Of a stretch of DNA of 64,000 nucleotides, positions 11,948 to 21,518 are shown piece by piece. The stretch lies in contig CM037782.1 of NCBI GenBank assembly GCA_021229015.1, positions 41,779,226-41,843,225 of the forward strand, in the 5' to 3' direction. How positions within the stretch are numbered: position 1 is the first letter of the stretch; every line of letters starts with the position of its first letter. This stretch comes from Solen grandis. Taxonomy: Eukaryota > Mollusca > Bivalvia > Adapedonta > Solenidae. The notes beneath the pieces are model-generated. The model made no database searches and had not been told where the DNA came from. It saw only the letters and a list, made by a program, of their open reading frames with translations. A program made the position numbers and the translations under genes.

Positions 11948-13137
11948 GGACAGAAAGGCCCGAAACCAGAAAGGCCCCTTCTAAATTGTTCCAGAAAGGC
12001 CCGACGTATTTGATAAGAAAATCCCACTTGTTAATTTGTTTTTAATTTAAATTTTAAAAGCTTCTGAGATTTGTTTTATGCTTTTTATTTTTTAAGTACT
12101 TAAAATGAGTCTTTATGTTAAAATGATCTGTTTCTTCATTTTACCTGCCATTAGCACCCAGATTTTTATTAACATTACAGAATAAACAAAGTCATAAAAT
12201 CATAATCCATTAATTATTTTTTTTTTTTTTTTCTCCAAATATTTTCAAGTATGGTGGTCTGACTGGTTCTTGAACATCTTAGCAAGTAAATCCATAACAT
12301 GAGTTTTACGAAGTAAAATTATGAGAATCAATTCAGTAATTAAAAAAGATAACCTTTAATACATACATTATTAGCATTCATGTGTAATTATTTCACTGGT
12401 AGAGTTCCTAAAAAAATATGTATTCCCCACCACCCAAACATATGAACTGTCATGGCGGCTAAAAATACTTGACTGAATTTCAAACCTCAACATAAAAATT
12501 ACTAAGAATAGCATGTCATATGGCTGCAAACACTATATGTGACTGACAGTTTCTGCATTTCAATAATTTCTCATTTAAATCTGTATTTTTGTAATAAAGG
12601 CAAAAAGTCATAAGAAAACATGTTATTTTATGCATTTCAGTAATTTCAAGAAAAATATACTATTTTTTAAACTTTTTTTGTGTATTTTTGTAACTTGACA
12701 GCTGCAGGCATCTTGTAAATAAACAAAGCACCGATGCACATGTAATCAAAAATGTGTAAACATGCACGCAGTTCTAGAATGAAAGGCAAGACAACAGGTC
12801 AGGTTCAAGAACAGGTCAGTCCATGGTTTGCCTTTATATAAAATTTATCTTTATAAATTACATGAAAAAAGACTGATTTGAATGATGCGTTTTCAGTAAT
12901 TCATTTGATCATTTTTCTAAATTCAAACCCAAACATTTACTGTGCCATAGCTGAGTGGAAAGCAGGTTGATATATTATTCATCATAAATATTATCAAGAA
13001 ATAAAATTATATTGTAAAAATGTTTGATAATTAACTATTGAATAATTATGTAAATAATAAATGGGCCTTTTTGGTCTGGTCCTTTCTGGTCCAGGCTGTT
13101 CCCTTTTCAGTACAGGTCCTTTCTGGTTTAGGGCCTA
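11948..13137. mobile_element. Candidate non-autonomous element with CCAGAAAGG inverted ends
   Basis: The left end (about 11950-12003) carries CAGAAAGGCCCGAAACCAG and two more CAGAAAGGCC blocks. The right end (about 13061-13135) carries the complement, with CCTTTCTGGT three times and AGGGCC. Both ends are arrays of the same short motif in opposite orientation, around about 1.05 kb of AT-rich DNA with no long ORF. I could not define a target duplication, so its class is unknown. Confidence 0.5.
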
Positions 13138-13161
13138 TTGTACCCTAAGTCATATTACAGG

Positions 13162-13632
13162 GGGTCGTATGTTACCGGGGTATTTAATAATGAAAAAATA
13201 TAGGTCTCATGAATACTGTTACAATATCAGTTGTATACAAAAAACAATCACAAGGGGTTGAAGTTTGGACTATGTATCCTAGTGTTCACACTATCAATCA
13301 TTTTATCAAGGAGAAATTGTTTTAGAGAAGTGACAATGATTTATTTTATCAATGAAATGTTGAGGATCATTGATAGATAAATAAGTGTATCCACATGGCG
13401 ATAATGCTCAATTTTAAGTCAGGCAATTACTGAAGATGATGATGATAATGATGGTGATGATGATAATGATGGTGATGATGATAATGATGGTGATGATGAT
13501 ATGTATCTGTATATACTCTGGTAGGGTATTACCGGTGATCGTATATTACCAGGGTATTCAGAAATGACAAGATTGTTGGTCTCATAAATTTCGCCATAAT
13601 ATCATTTGCATAATAAAAGTAATCACATACCA
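13162..13632 (+). repeat. Diverged direct repeats around a GAT-rich microsatellite
   Basis: A block of about 85 bp (GGTATT...GTCTCAT...ATATCA...AATCACA) at about 13150-13255 recurs at about 13528-13632. Between them, 13435-13503 is a 21-bp repeat built of GATGATGATAATGATGGT. No coding signal. Confidence 0.5.
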
Positions 13633-14284
13633 TGTTCTACCTTTCAAAACTTTCAATTTTAGGTATGAGCTACCATTTAAATAGCCAAAATTCTGTGGAA
13701 ATCTAACATATTTTCAACTTAACTTATTTTGAAACAATAATTCTAAAAGCTTTAATACACAACATACATTATTTATTTTAAAACCAGTGTTAACTTTGCA
13801 GAACAGCTCATTAAATGTCACAGAAATTTTCTGATTATGGTATTTAATCTAAAAAAATCAGTAGGGGTGAGGTTTATACATGCATTGGTAATACCCTCCC
13901 AAGAATGTGCATGAAATATACTACATTTGTTTCAATTTTTTTTTTATTAATTGGAAAAATTTATATGGTGCTTTTCCTTCGGTAATACAATCTGCCATCA
14001 TTAATTTTCCTTATGACCCCTTTTGGCATATCACTAAAACTATTAAGTGATTATTCTTCTGTTCTGTTCTGTTAATTATTTCTGAAAGCTAAATATCATG
14101 GTTATACAACCTACCAGGATGCTGTATTGTGTCATAAGTCTTAATCTTATCCCAATCTATATATATTCCCAAGATCTAGATCAACTGTGTTGGTTAAACT
14201 TTATATAGATCCACCTATCTTAATGTCAACTGTCTATCCAGAGACAAAAATACAATGCCTGTACATTTAGGTTGTCCATCAGTT

Positions 14285-14460
14285 TATCTAGATGTCATTT
14301 GGGGAACAAGTTCTTAGAACTCCGATGGTTCCTGAGTTAGACCAACACTTCAGAACTGAAAAAGCAATGAAAAATCCTCACCCCTAATGGGAATCAAACC
14401 CAGAAATTTTTTGGATCCACAGTGATGTACATTACCACTGAACCACAGCACAGCTCAATC
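14285..14460 (-). repeat. tRNA-derived SINE, minus strand
   Basis: Read on the minus strand it has a tRNA-like head with an A-box-like TGGTTCAGTGGTAATG and a B-box-like GGGTTTGATTCCC. The body corresponds to AACAAGTTCTTAGAACT on the plus strand. The same body recurs at 40100-40300 and 57655-57770. It is not a tRNA gene, because the cloverleaf is incomplete and a SINE body follows. Confidence 0.55.
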
Positions 14461-14945
14461 CTTCAGTCCATCTGTCTCTCCATCTTTATGATCTGTTCAT
14501 TTTGTTCTTTTGTTTTCTATTTCTATTTATACCCTGGTACAATCTATTTCTGGCAATCTAACCAGTCACTTGTTATGCAGTATATGAGATAGAAAAAAAA
14601 ATACAATGTATCAACTATTGTATTGTAGATATCTACGTTAGTTTAGTCCTATCATTTTTATTAGCTCGACGTTTCGAAGAAAATGAGAGCTTATACTGTC
14701 ACTCGGGCGTCGGCGTTGCAACACAAGGTTTAAGTTTTTTTCAAACATCAATAATTTAAATACTATCAAAGGTATTCCACCTAAACTTAAAATACTTATT
14801 CACCATCATCACTTCTACCTTACTTCTAAGGCCCACAACCCAGGCTACCCTATTTTTGGAGTTATGCCCCTTTCATACTTACAAAACAGCCAAAATTAAG
14901 GTTAAAGTTTTTACAAAGTTGTATATCTTCAATACTATCTAAGGT

Positions 14946-14970
14946 AGGGGCAATCCGGGTAAGTACGGAC
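14946..14970 (+). repeat. 5' terminal inverted repeat of the pogo element
   Basis: Perfect match to the reverse complement of 19760-19784. It is followed at once by a second, imperfect copy (GGGTAAGTGCGGACGG), so the 5' end carries a doubled motif. Confidence 0.9.
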
Positions 14971-15719
14971 GGACGGGTAAGTGCGGACGGCACGGAATAT
15001 AACCGTGATTTCAACTGTATTTGGTCAGATTTTGTCTAATTAATGGCACATTTCATTCGAGGCACTTCGCGTACTTTGATTTTTAAATAACGATAACTCT
15101 GCAAGGACACAACGATGGCCATCGACATGCGCAATACACGCACCCTTACTTCCTCTTCGAAATTCTGAAACCGCGAACTTTTGAAGTTAAAGTTATACAT
15201 TGAATTGAAACAAAGAATTCAGGTATTAATGACTAATACTTAACATAATATGTCATATAAATGAGCATAAAGTATTTCTGATCATTTCTTGAGTGGATAT
15301 ATGTTTAAAATAAATAGATTCTCTATAATATTTGAAGAATAATAAAGTGTCCGTACTTTCCATTCTATTTTCATATGTCTTAAAACTACGGACACACAGT
15401 TCTTCAAAATTCACATTATTAAAGTCTTAATGCATTATGGCATCTTTCCCCCCTTAAATTCAGCATTTAAATAAATATTTGACATATTTATGATTATTTA
15501 GTGTACGGATGATGATTTTGAACAATGAATTATCAAGTACTCGTATATATGTAGTTTAAAGCATAGGCCCCATATAATTATTTCTGGTATTTTCTTCTTC
15601 TCCAACATCAATGTGATAATCTTTGCCTGTCTAAGCTTTACATCAGTCGATATATAGCAACACCTACAATAAAATCATTACAACCATCGTCATTGTCCAC
15701 ACCATCTCTTCATTATCAA

Positions 15720-16000
15720 TCATGCGCGGATCCAGTGTGTGTGTGTGGGGGGGGGGGGGGGGTAAGAGGTATCCCCCCCCCCCCAATGAATGAATTTGCT
15801 AATTTGTTCAAATAGTCAGTAATATAGTGCTTTGAGATCAAATTATGGTCTCTCTCCCCCCCACCCTCCCACGTACTGAGATTTTAAGAGTTGCCCCCCC
15901 CCCCCGCCCCGTACCCCTCCTCCCTCCCAACACACACACGTTAGCTGAATTTCAAAGCTGAAAATGGACATGGCAAGTATCCCTGTCAGACCCCCCCCCT
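15720..16000. repeat. Homopolymer G and C runs in the transposon 5' region
   Basis: GTGTGTGTGTGGGGGG, long C runs near 15772 and 15894, and CACACACAC occur within 280 bp. They are low-complexity and prone to assembly error. No feature is assigned. Confidence 0.6.
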
Positions 16001-16069
16001 TAGATCCTAGATCAGCACATGCTCATCATCACCACATCATCATCTGTTCATCATCATTCGCTTTTCAGA

Positions 16070-18025
16070 ATGCCAAAGAAATGGATATATACAAAAAGAG
16101 GAAAAACACAGAACTACAGTGCAAATGACTTAGAAAATGCTGTAAAAGCAGTCCAAGAAAATTCTATGTCAGTCAGGAAGGCTGCGGCACACTTTGGAGT
16201 ACCGAAAAGTACCATTGGTGATAGGATAAGCGGGAAACATGAATTGCATGTTCGGAATGGTAGGCCTCCACATATTCCAAACAGCATAGAGCAAAAGATT
16301 GTTGATGCTGTGAAAATGGCAGCCAGGAGAGGAATTGGTCTCACGAGGAAACAGATTTTGGCAAGAACAAACATATGCAAAAAAATGAAAATTTCATCCA
16401 AATATACTACTTTCACGGCAGGGAAAGATTAGTGGGAGGGGGTGAAGCGCAGGCATCCTGACCTTGTCATTAGAAAACCAGAGAAACTTACAACAACGCG
16501 GGCAAGGATGATGAACAGGGAAGTGATAGGCCGATACTTTGATGATTTGGGAACAATTGTGGAAGGGTTAAACCTCCAGAATAAACCGAATTTAATATGG
16601 AACTGTGATGAAATGGGTAAGAACTTCGAACATGATCCAGTAAGGGTGGTTGCTGAAAAGGGCGAGAAAATGTGTGTGAGTAAAACAAGTGCGAAATCTA
16701 ACAATATGACGATAATGGCCTGCGTAAATGCTTCAGGTAGGAGAATGCCTCCAATGTTTATCACAAAAGGTAAAACATCAAGGTCACTGTATGGATTCAA
16801 TACATCGGGAGCGCCAGTAGGAACGCGTTGGTGTTGGCAGAAAAACGGCTGGATGGATGATGCTTTAGGAGAGAGGTGGTTTACAGAGATATTTTTAGAG
16901 TCATGTGGTCCAGAGAGGCCCCAGCTACTGATTCTCGACGGGCACTCATCACACGAAACTCTCGGCCTTATCATGAAGGCTATGGAAGAAAATATCCATA
17001 TACTAGCACTTCCACCTCATACTACGCATGCTCTCCAGCCTTTAGACAAGGCCGTATTTGGTCCCCTCAATCGCGCTTACAATGAAGTATGTTCAGCTTA
17101 TTTACAGGAAAGCGCCTTGCATCAGATAAATAAATGGTCGTTTCCGGTTCTTTTCCGACAGGCTTGGGATACAGCTGTTACTGGCGCCAACATACGCAGT
17201 GGTTTCAGAGCTTGTGGAATTTATCCTTTAGATCGGACTGTCATCCCAGAAACACTCTACGGCCCGAGTGAGCCAACTGATAAACCTTTATCTGTTGTCC
17301 AATCCCCAGTTACTGACGATGGACTTACTGCTCCAGTGGGAGATGAAGAGAAACAAATGCCAACAAAATTTAGAGATCATGCTGTAGTTGCAGAAGCTGC
17401 TGAGCCAATTGTGAGCAATAGGTCCTCTCCATCACCGTCAGACAACATTATTGTTGCATCTCGGCTGTCAGTGCCAATACCCTTGTCTGTCAGCGCAGAT
17501 TCCAGTGATACAATGGATCCTTATCTTTATGGTGAAGTGGGTTTAAATGAATCGTTTGAGTACGAGTCTAATAATACTACAGTCAATCTTGTTCAAAGTG
17601 AGGTTGATATTCAAACACAACAGGATGTTCTGGATATCAGTGATCCTTTTCAACTGTTTCAGCTTATGTCAGATGGCAATGTAGTTGTTAGCCCCGTGTT
17701 TGATGAAAGCGGAAATGATCTTGTGATTGAACACAATAGTCCACCCCTTTCTGGTCCTCTTCCGGCAACAAAGAAAAACACTGAGCAAGATGAAAGAATT
17801 GAAACGAAAGTTGAATCATTTTTCATCCCACCTATTGCAAACTTTCCAACAAAAAAGAAACCAAACAGAAAATCTGTTACCCACCACCGGCTTCTTACAA
17901 GCGAAGATGTCATAAACGAGAAACTTAGAGTTGAAAATATAAAGGTTGAAAAAGAGAAAAAGAAGCAGGCCAGGGCCGATAGAAAATGTAAACCTAGAAA
18001 ACGAATTAAAACTGAAAAGTGTTAA
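16070..18025 (+). pseudogene. pogo/Tigger-like DDE transposase with one in-frame stop
   Basis: One frame runs from the ATG at 16070 to the stop at 18025 (651 codons), broken only by TAG at 16430-16432. The first part has a Psq/CENP-B-type helix-turn-helix (MSVRKAAAHFGVPKSTIGDR). The second part holds the DDE_1 catalytic core with Asp in WNCDEMG (16607), LLILDGHSSH (16937) and LQPLDKAVFGPLN (17045), so the last two are 35 residues apart. The C-terminus is basic. Sequence on both sides of the stop reads GKD-stop-WEGVKRRHP. TAG is one base from TGG (Trp), a natural residue there, so a single nonsense change is likely. The CTTTTCAG just before the ATG could be a splice acceptor of a 5' untranslated intron. 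Confidence 0.85.
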
Positions 18026-18086
18026 AAATGACATATATCCTGTACTTGTTCAATGTTTCATACAAATTACCTGAATGTTCATTTTT

Positions 18087-18670
18087 AGCTCACCTGAGCA
18101 AAGCTCAGGGTGAGCTTTTGTGATCCCTTAAATGTCCGTTGTTCGTCGTGCGTCAACAATTTCAACAATCTTCTTCTCTGAAACTACTCGATGGATTTTC
18201 ACCAAATTTCATTAATATGATACTTGTGTTAGCTTGAGGCTAATTCCTATTTTTATTGAACTTCATGAAGACCTTTGGTTGCCATGGCAACCAGAAGGCA
18301 TAACTTTAAAATATGTTTTCTCAGGAACACACAGACCTACAGATTTGATATTTGGTACATAGCATCAGCCCATGGTGCCTCAACACAATTAACAAAGATG
18401 TGCATCAGGGTTTACCACTCCCGGGACCACGCCTAGATTTTGTATGAAACTATATAAGGGAAGCGAAAAATCTTTACTTCTTAAACCATTGGTTGGATCA
18501 TGAAGAACTTTGGTTGCCATGGCAACCAGGAGGCATAAATTAAACTGTCTTTTCTGAGAAACATACAGATCTACAGCTTTGATATTTGGTATGTAGTATC
18601 TTCTCATAATTCCAGCCTTTCTACAACAAACCAAATTTAGGCGAGCGATTTAGGGCCATCTTGACCCTCT
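18087..18670 (+). mobile_element. Family-1 element nested in the pogo transposon
   Basis: Starts AGCTCACCTGAGCAAAGCTC and ends GGCGAGCGATTTAGGGCC plus ATCTTGACCCTC, followed by a T run. The core differs from other copies: it has two diverged units, each with the perfect palindrome GGTTGCCATGGCAACC. It sits between the transposase stop and the HIRAN ORF, so it arrived after the transposon or was carried as a passenger. Confidence 0.7.
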
Positions 18671-18729
18671 TTTTTTTTTTTTTTTTTTTTTTTTAATATT
18701 GCGTTTATTGTTTTTGTATTTTCCTAGGT

Positions 18730-19116
18730 ATGAAGAAAATACTTATCTACTCAGTTCATGCCGTTGGAATGCATCATCATGGAAATAGGGCATTAACTGT
18801 GGGCGAAGGTTATCTTGCCAAGCATGAACCCGAAAATGATTATGACATGAATGCCATAGCTGTTACTGAATATAATGAGAGACCACCAAGAACTGTTGCA
18901 TACCTACGAAGATCTGACGCAGCTATTATAGCAAAACTTTTTCGCGCACATCTGGTGTATGATAAAATGTTACTTAAACCTAAGTCTGAACCTACATTCA
19001 AGTCAAGGACAGGACCCTCTCAACGATGTAATATTGGATTTTATTGTAAGACTTATCATTTACATGCAGTACAGGAAATTCTAAATGATTCTACACTGAT
19101 GTTTAAAGTTATCTAA
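18730..19116 (+). CDS. HIRAN-domain protein encoded inside the pogo transposon
   Basis: A 128-residue ORF from the ATG at 18730. Residues about 8-75 show the HIRAN signature: VGMHHHGNRALTVGEGYLAK, then EPENDYDMNAIAV, then VAYLRRSDAAIIAKL. This corresponds to the family's G-E ... EP-NPYD-NAI-V ... G-(I/L)-R core. HIRAN domains (HLTF, Rad5) bind 3' ends of single-stranded DNA. TTTTTGTATTTTCCTAG just before the start could be a splice acceptor, so this may be the last exon of a second transcript. AATAAA lies 155 bases after the stop. It is on the same strand as the transposase and inside the inverted repeats. A role in transposition is inference; chance capture of a host exon is the alternative. 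Confidence 0.75.
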   Translation: MKKILIYSVHAVGMHHHGNRALTVGEGYLAKHEPENDYDMNAIAVTEYNERPPRTVAYLRRSDAAIIAKLFRAHLVYDKMLLKPKSEPTFKSRTGPSQRCNIGFYCKTYHLHAVQEILNDSTLMFKVI

Positions 19117-19269
19117 ACTTGTGAAAATAACTTGCAAGAGCCTTATTGTTTGTTGAGTAATCTAATGTGTGTTTGTTAAGATAATTAAGTTTTCTGAGTC
19201 ACTGTTTTTATTATGTGTGTACTATTTCAAAACCAGACTTTGAGGACTGCACACGTATACATCTCTGCC

Positions 19270-19275
19270 AATAAA
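19270..19275 (+). terminator. Candidate poly(A) signal after the HIRAN ORF
   Basis: AATAAA in CTGCCAATAAAATCATAG, 155 bases after the HIRAN stop and still inside the transposon. It would let the element end its own transcript. Confidence 0.45.
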
Positions 19276-19759
19276 ATCATAGTGAATGTCTACATAAATA
19301 CCTGACCTTTTTTTCAAGATCTTTATTATAAATATATTTAACATGAATTTAGACTATAGTAAAAGTATGAGTAAATTATAATTTAATTAACTCTCAAAAT
19401 ATGTATAATGTAAACTATTCGCTGATATGTAAACAAATACCATGTTTATTAGCTTTTTCTCTATACGTGTATTAGAGTTGGATTTTTAAAAATAATAAAC
19501 TGTCCGTACTTTCTCTATTGAAATATGGTGTCCGTACTTTCCATTTTTATGTCCGTACTTTCTGTACTTTGTCCGCACTTACCCGGATTTAAAGAGATGT
19601 CAAATAACGCATGATTTCGTTGTTTTGGACCATATCAGTCCATATATTTCACGATAAAGTCCGTAAGAAATATATGATCGAATGAAAGGCAGTGATTCGG
19701 CACGCGAGTTCTTAATAAAGGTAACGAAAGTTAGTTTCGAACATCAGCTTTGTAAAAAT

Positions 19760-19784
19760 CGTCCGTACTTACCCGGATTGCCCC
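19760..19784 (-). repeat. 3' terminal inverted repeat of the pogo element
   Basis: Reads CGTCCGTACTTACCCGGATT then GCCCC on the plus strand, next to the right-hand TA duplication. Another partial copy (CACTTACCCGGATTT) lies about 190 bp inside. Confidence 0.9.
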
Positions 19785-21518
19785 TATATAACTGAAACTT
19801 CAAGTACATATTCACCATCATTACCTCTACCTTACTAACAAGGCCCATAACTCTTGCTGTACTACTTCTTAAGTTATGCCACTTTCATACTTAGAAAACA
19901 GCCAAAATCATGGTAATTTTTTACATAGTTGTACTATCACATGTATTTGACTGAAACTTCAAGTACTTATTCACCATCACTACCTCTGCCTTACTAGCAA
20001 GGCCCATAACCCTGGCTGTACTACTTCTTGAATTATGCCCCTTTCATACTTAGAAAATAGCCGAAATCATGGTTATTTTTTTTTACAAAGTTGTATATTT
20101 TCAATACTATCACAGGTATTCCACCATAACTTGGAATACTTATTTATTGTTTACCCACACTACCTCAACTTTACTGGCAGGGCCCATAACCCTATATGCA
20201 GTGTATTTTCAATTTTACCCTTTTATACTTAGATATTTTTTAGTTGGTGGATGATCGATCACATTCTCAAATTGATTCTGCATACTAATTTCACCAATTA
20301 CAAATTTCAGATATTACCACTGCAGTTGGTGAATCAGCAGACCACATTCTCAAATTGATTCTGCATGCTAATTTCACCAATTACAATTTCAGATTTTAGC
20401 ACTGGAGTTGGCGGATCAGCACCACCACATTCTCAAATTGATTCTGCATGCTAATTTCACCAATTAAAAATGTCATATTTGTTTATTGGAGGTAATAGAA
20501 TAATTTCTACTATAACTAGAACATATCATCATTGATATGTACCATACTATTAAAATCCATAAAACTGTGTCTTAGCAACTGAGAAAAGTCGAGCGCGCTG
20601 TCTTATGGACAGCTCTGGTTGTACTGGTTGTCGTATCAGCAACCTGAAAGTAGAACAGTATCACTTTATACAGGTATGTAAGTGTGGACTACATTGGATG
20701 AGACATATGTGCAATATGTTAAACTTCTTTCTTGTTTAAATCATTGTTACTCAATGAACTGTTCCTAAGTTTCTCTGAAGAATATTCATGGGTTAGCCTT
20801 CTTTTTTAGCTTGACTGGCGTAGTAAAAATTTTAAATTGCAATTGGGAACTCTTTATAAATTGTGAACCTGGTATAGATGTGTTGCTAATTAAAAGAATA
20901 AACTACAAAAGTCTGTATCTGTCCATCATAATGGCTGCAACAAAATAAGAAGTTGATTATGAACAGATGGCAGATCACTTCAAATGTGTTGAAGAAACAC
21001 ATATAAAATACTAATTTTATAGGGTTTTTGAGTTGTAAGGGTACTGATGTAAGCTCATATGAAAGTCTCTTCAATCAAGGGTCTTTCTTTCATATTTGTA
21101 TATACATGTACTTATCATAACCAAAGTATTGAGGTATTTATTTTTCCACATGTATGTAGAGGAAGACTGCAAACAAAAATTATAAAATGCTTTCTTTGTT
21201 TTCTCAATTCTGAATAATGATACATGCATTTATAAATAATCACTGAATCAGCAATTGAAAAAAAAAGAGTTGATGATCATAATGAAAAAAAAATGTTGAA
21301 TTTTGAATGATATGCTACCTTTAGATTACCATTTTATGATATCCTTTTTGGCTTGTAAACATTGCATATTTGCCAGTGGATCACATCATTTTGGCAAATT
21401 GCACTCAAAATAAACATCTCAGTAACTTGAAGTAGTCATGTGGCTCAAAATATCAAGAGGTGAATGATTCCTTTCATATAAGTTGTTTTGTGTATTTCAG
21501 ACAAAGGAGTTAACCACC

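Larger units (their letters stand above)
14946..19784 (+). mobile_element. Near-complete pogo/Tigger-type DNA transposon with two ORFs
   Basis: The ends are perfect 25-bp inverted repeats (14946-14970 and 19760-19784; GGGGCAATCCGGGTAAGTAC then GGACG). They are flanked by TA at 14944-14945 and 19785-19786, the target duplication of the Tc1/mariner/pogo group. The GTCCGTACTT motif of the inverted repeat recurs inside both ends (near 15350 and at 19500-19580), so these are candidate transposase sites. The 4.84-kb element encodes an interrupted transposase and then a HIRAN-domain ORF, both on the plus strand. A family-1 element (about 18087-18670) has inserted between them. An AATAAA follows the second ORF at 19270. 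Confidence 0.9.
14663..20620 (+). mobile_element. Family-2 repeat element, split by the pogo transposon
   Basis: Begins AGCTCGACGTTTCGAAG and ends GTCGAGCGCGCTGTC...GACAGCTCTGGTT. Its internal units of about 150 bp (CTTATTCACCATCA...GCCCATAACCC...GCCCCTTTCATACTTA) occur on both sides of the insertion, at 14775-14945 and 19787-20220. A diverged trio of about 75-bp repeats follows at about 20241-20468 (CACATTCTCAAATTGATTCT). Without the insert the element is about 1.1 kb and has no ORF. Confidence 0.75.

Noticed and set aside
16114..16974. Minus-strand ORFs opposite the transposase
   Set aside because: They are antisense shadows of the transposase and carry no domain.
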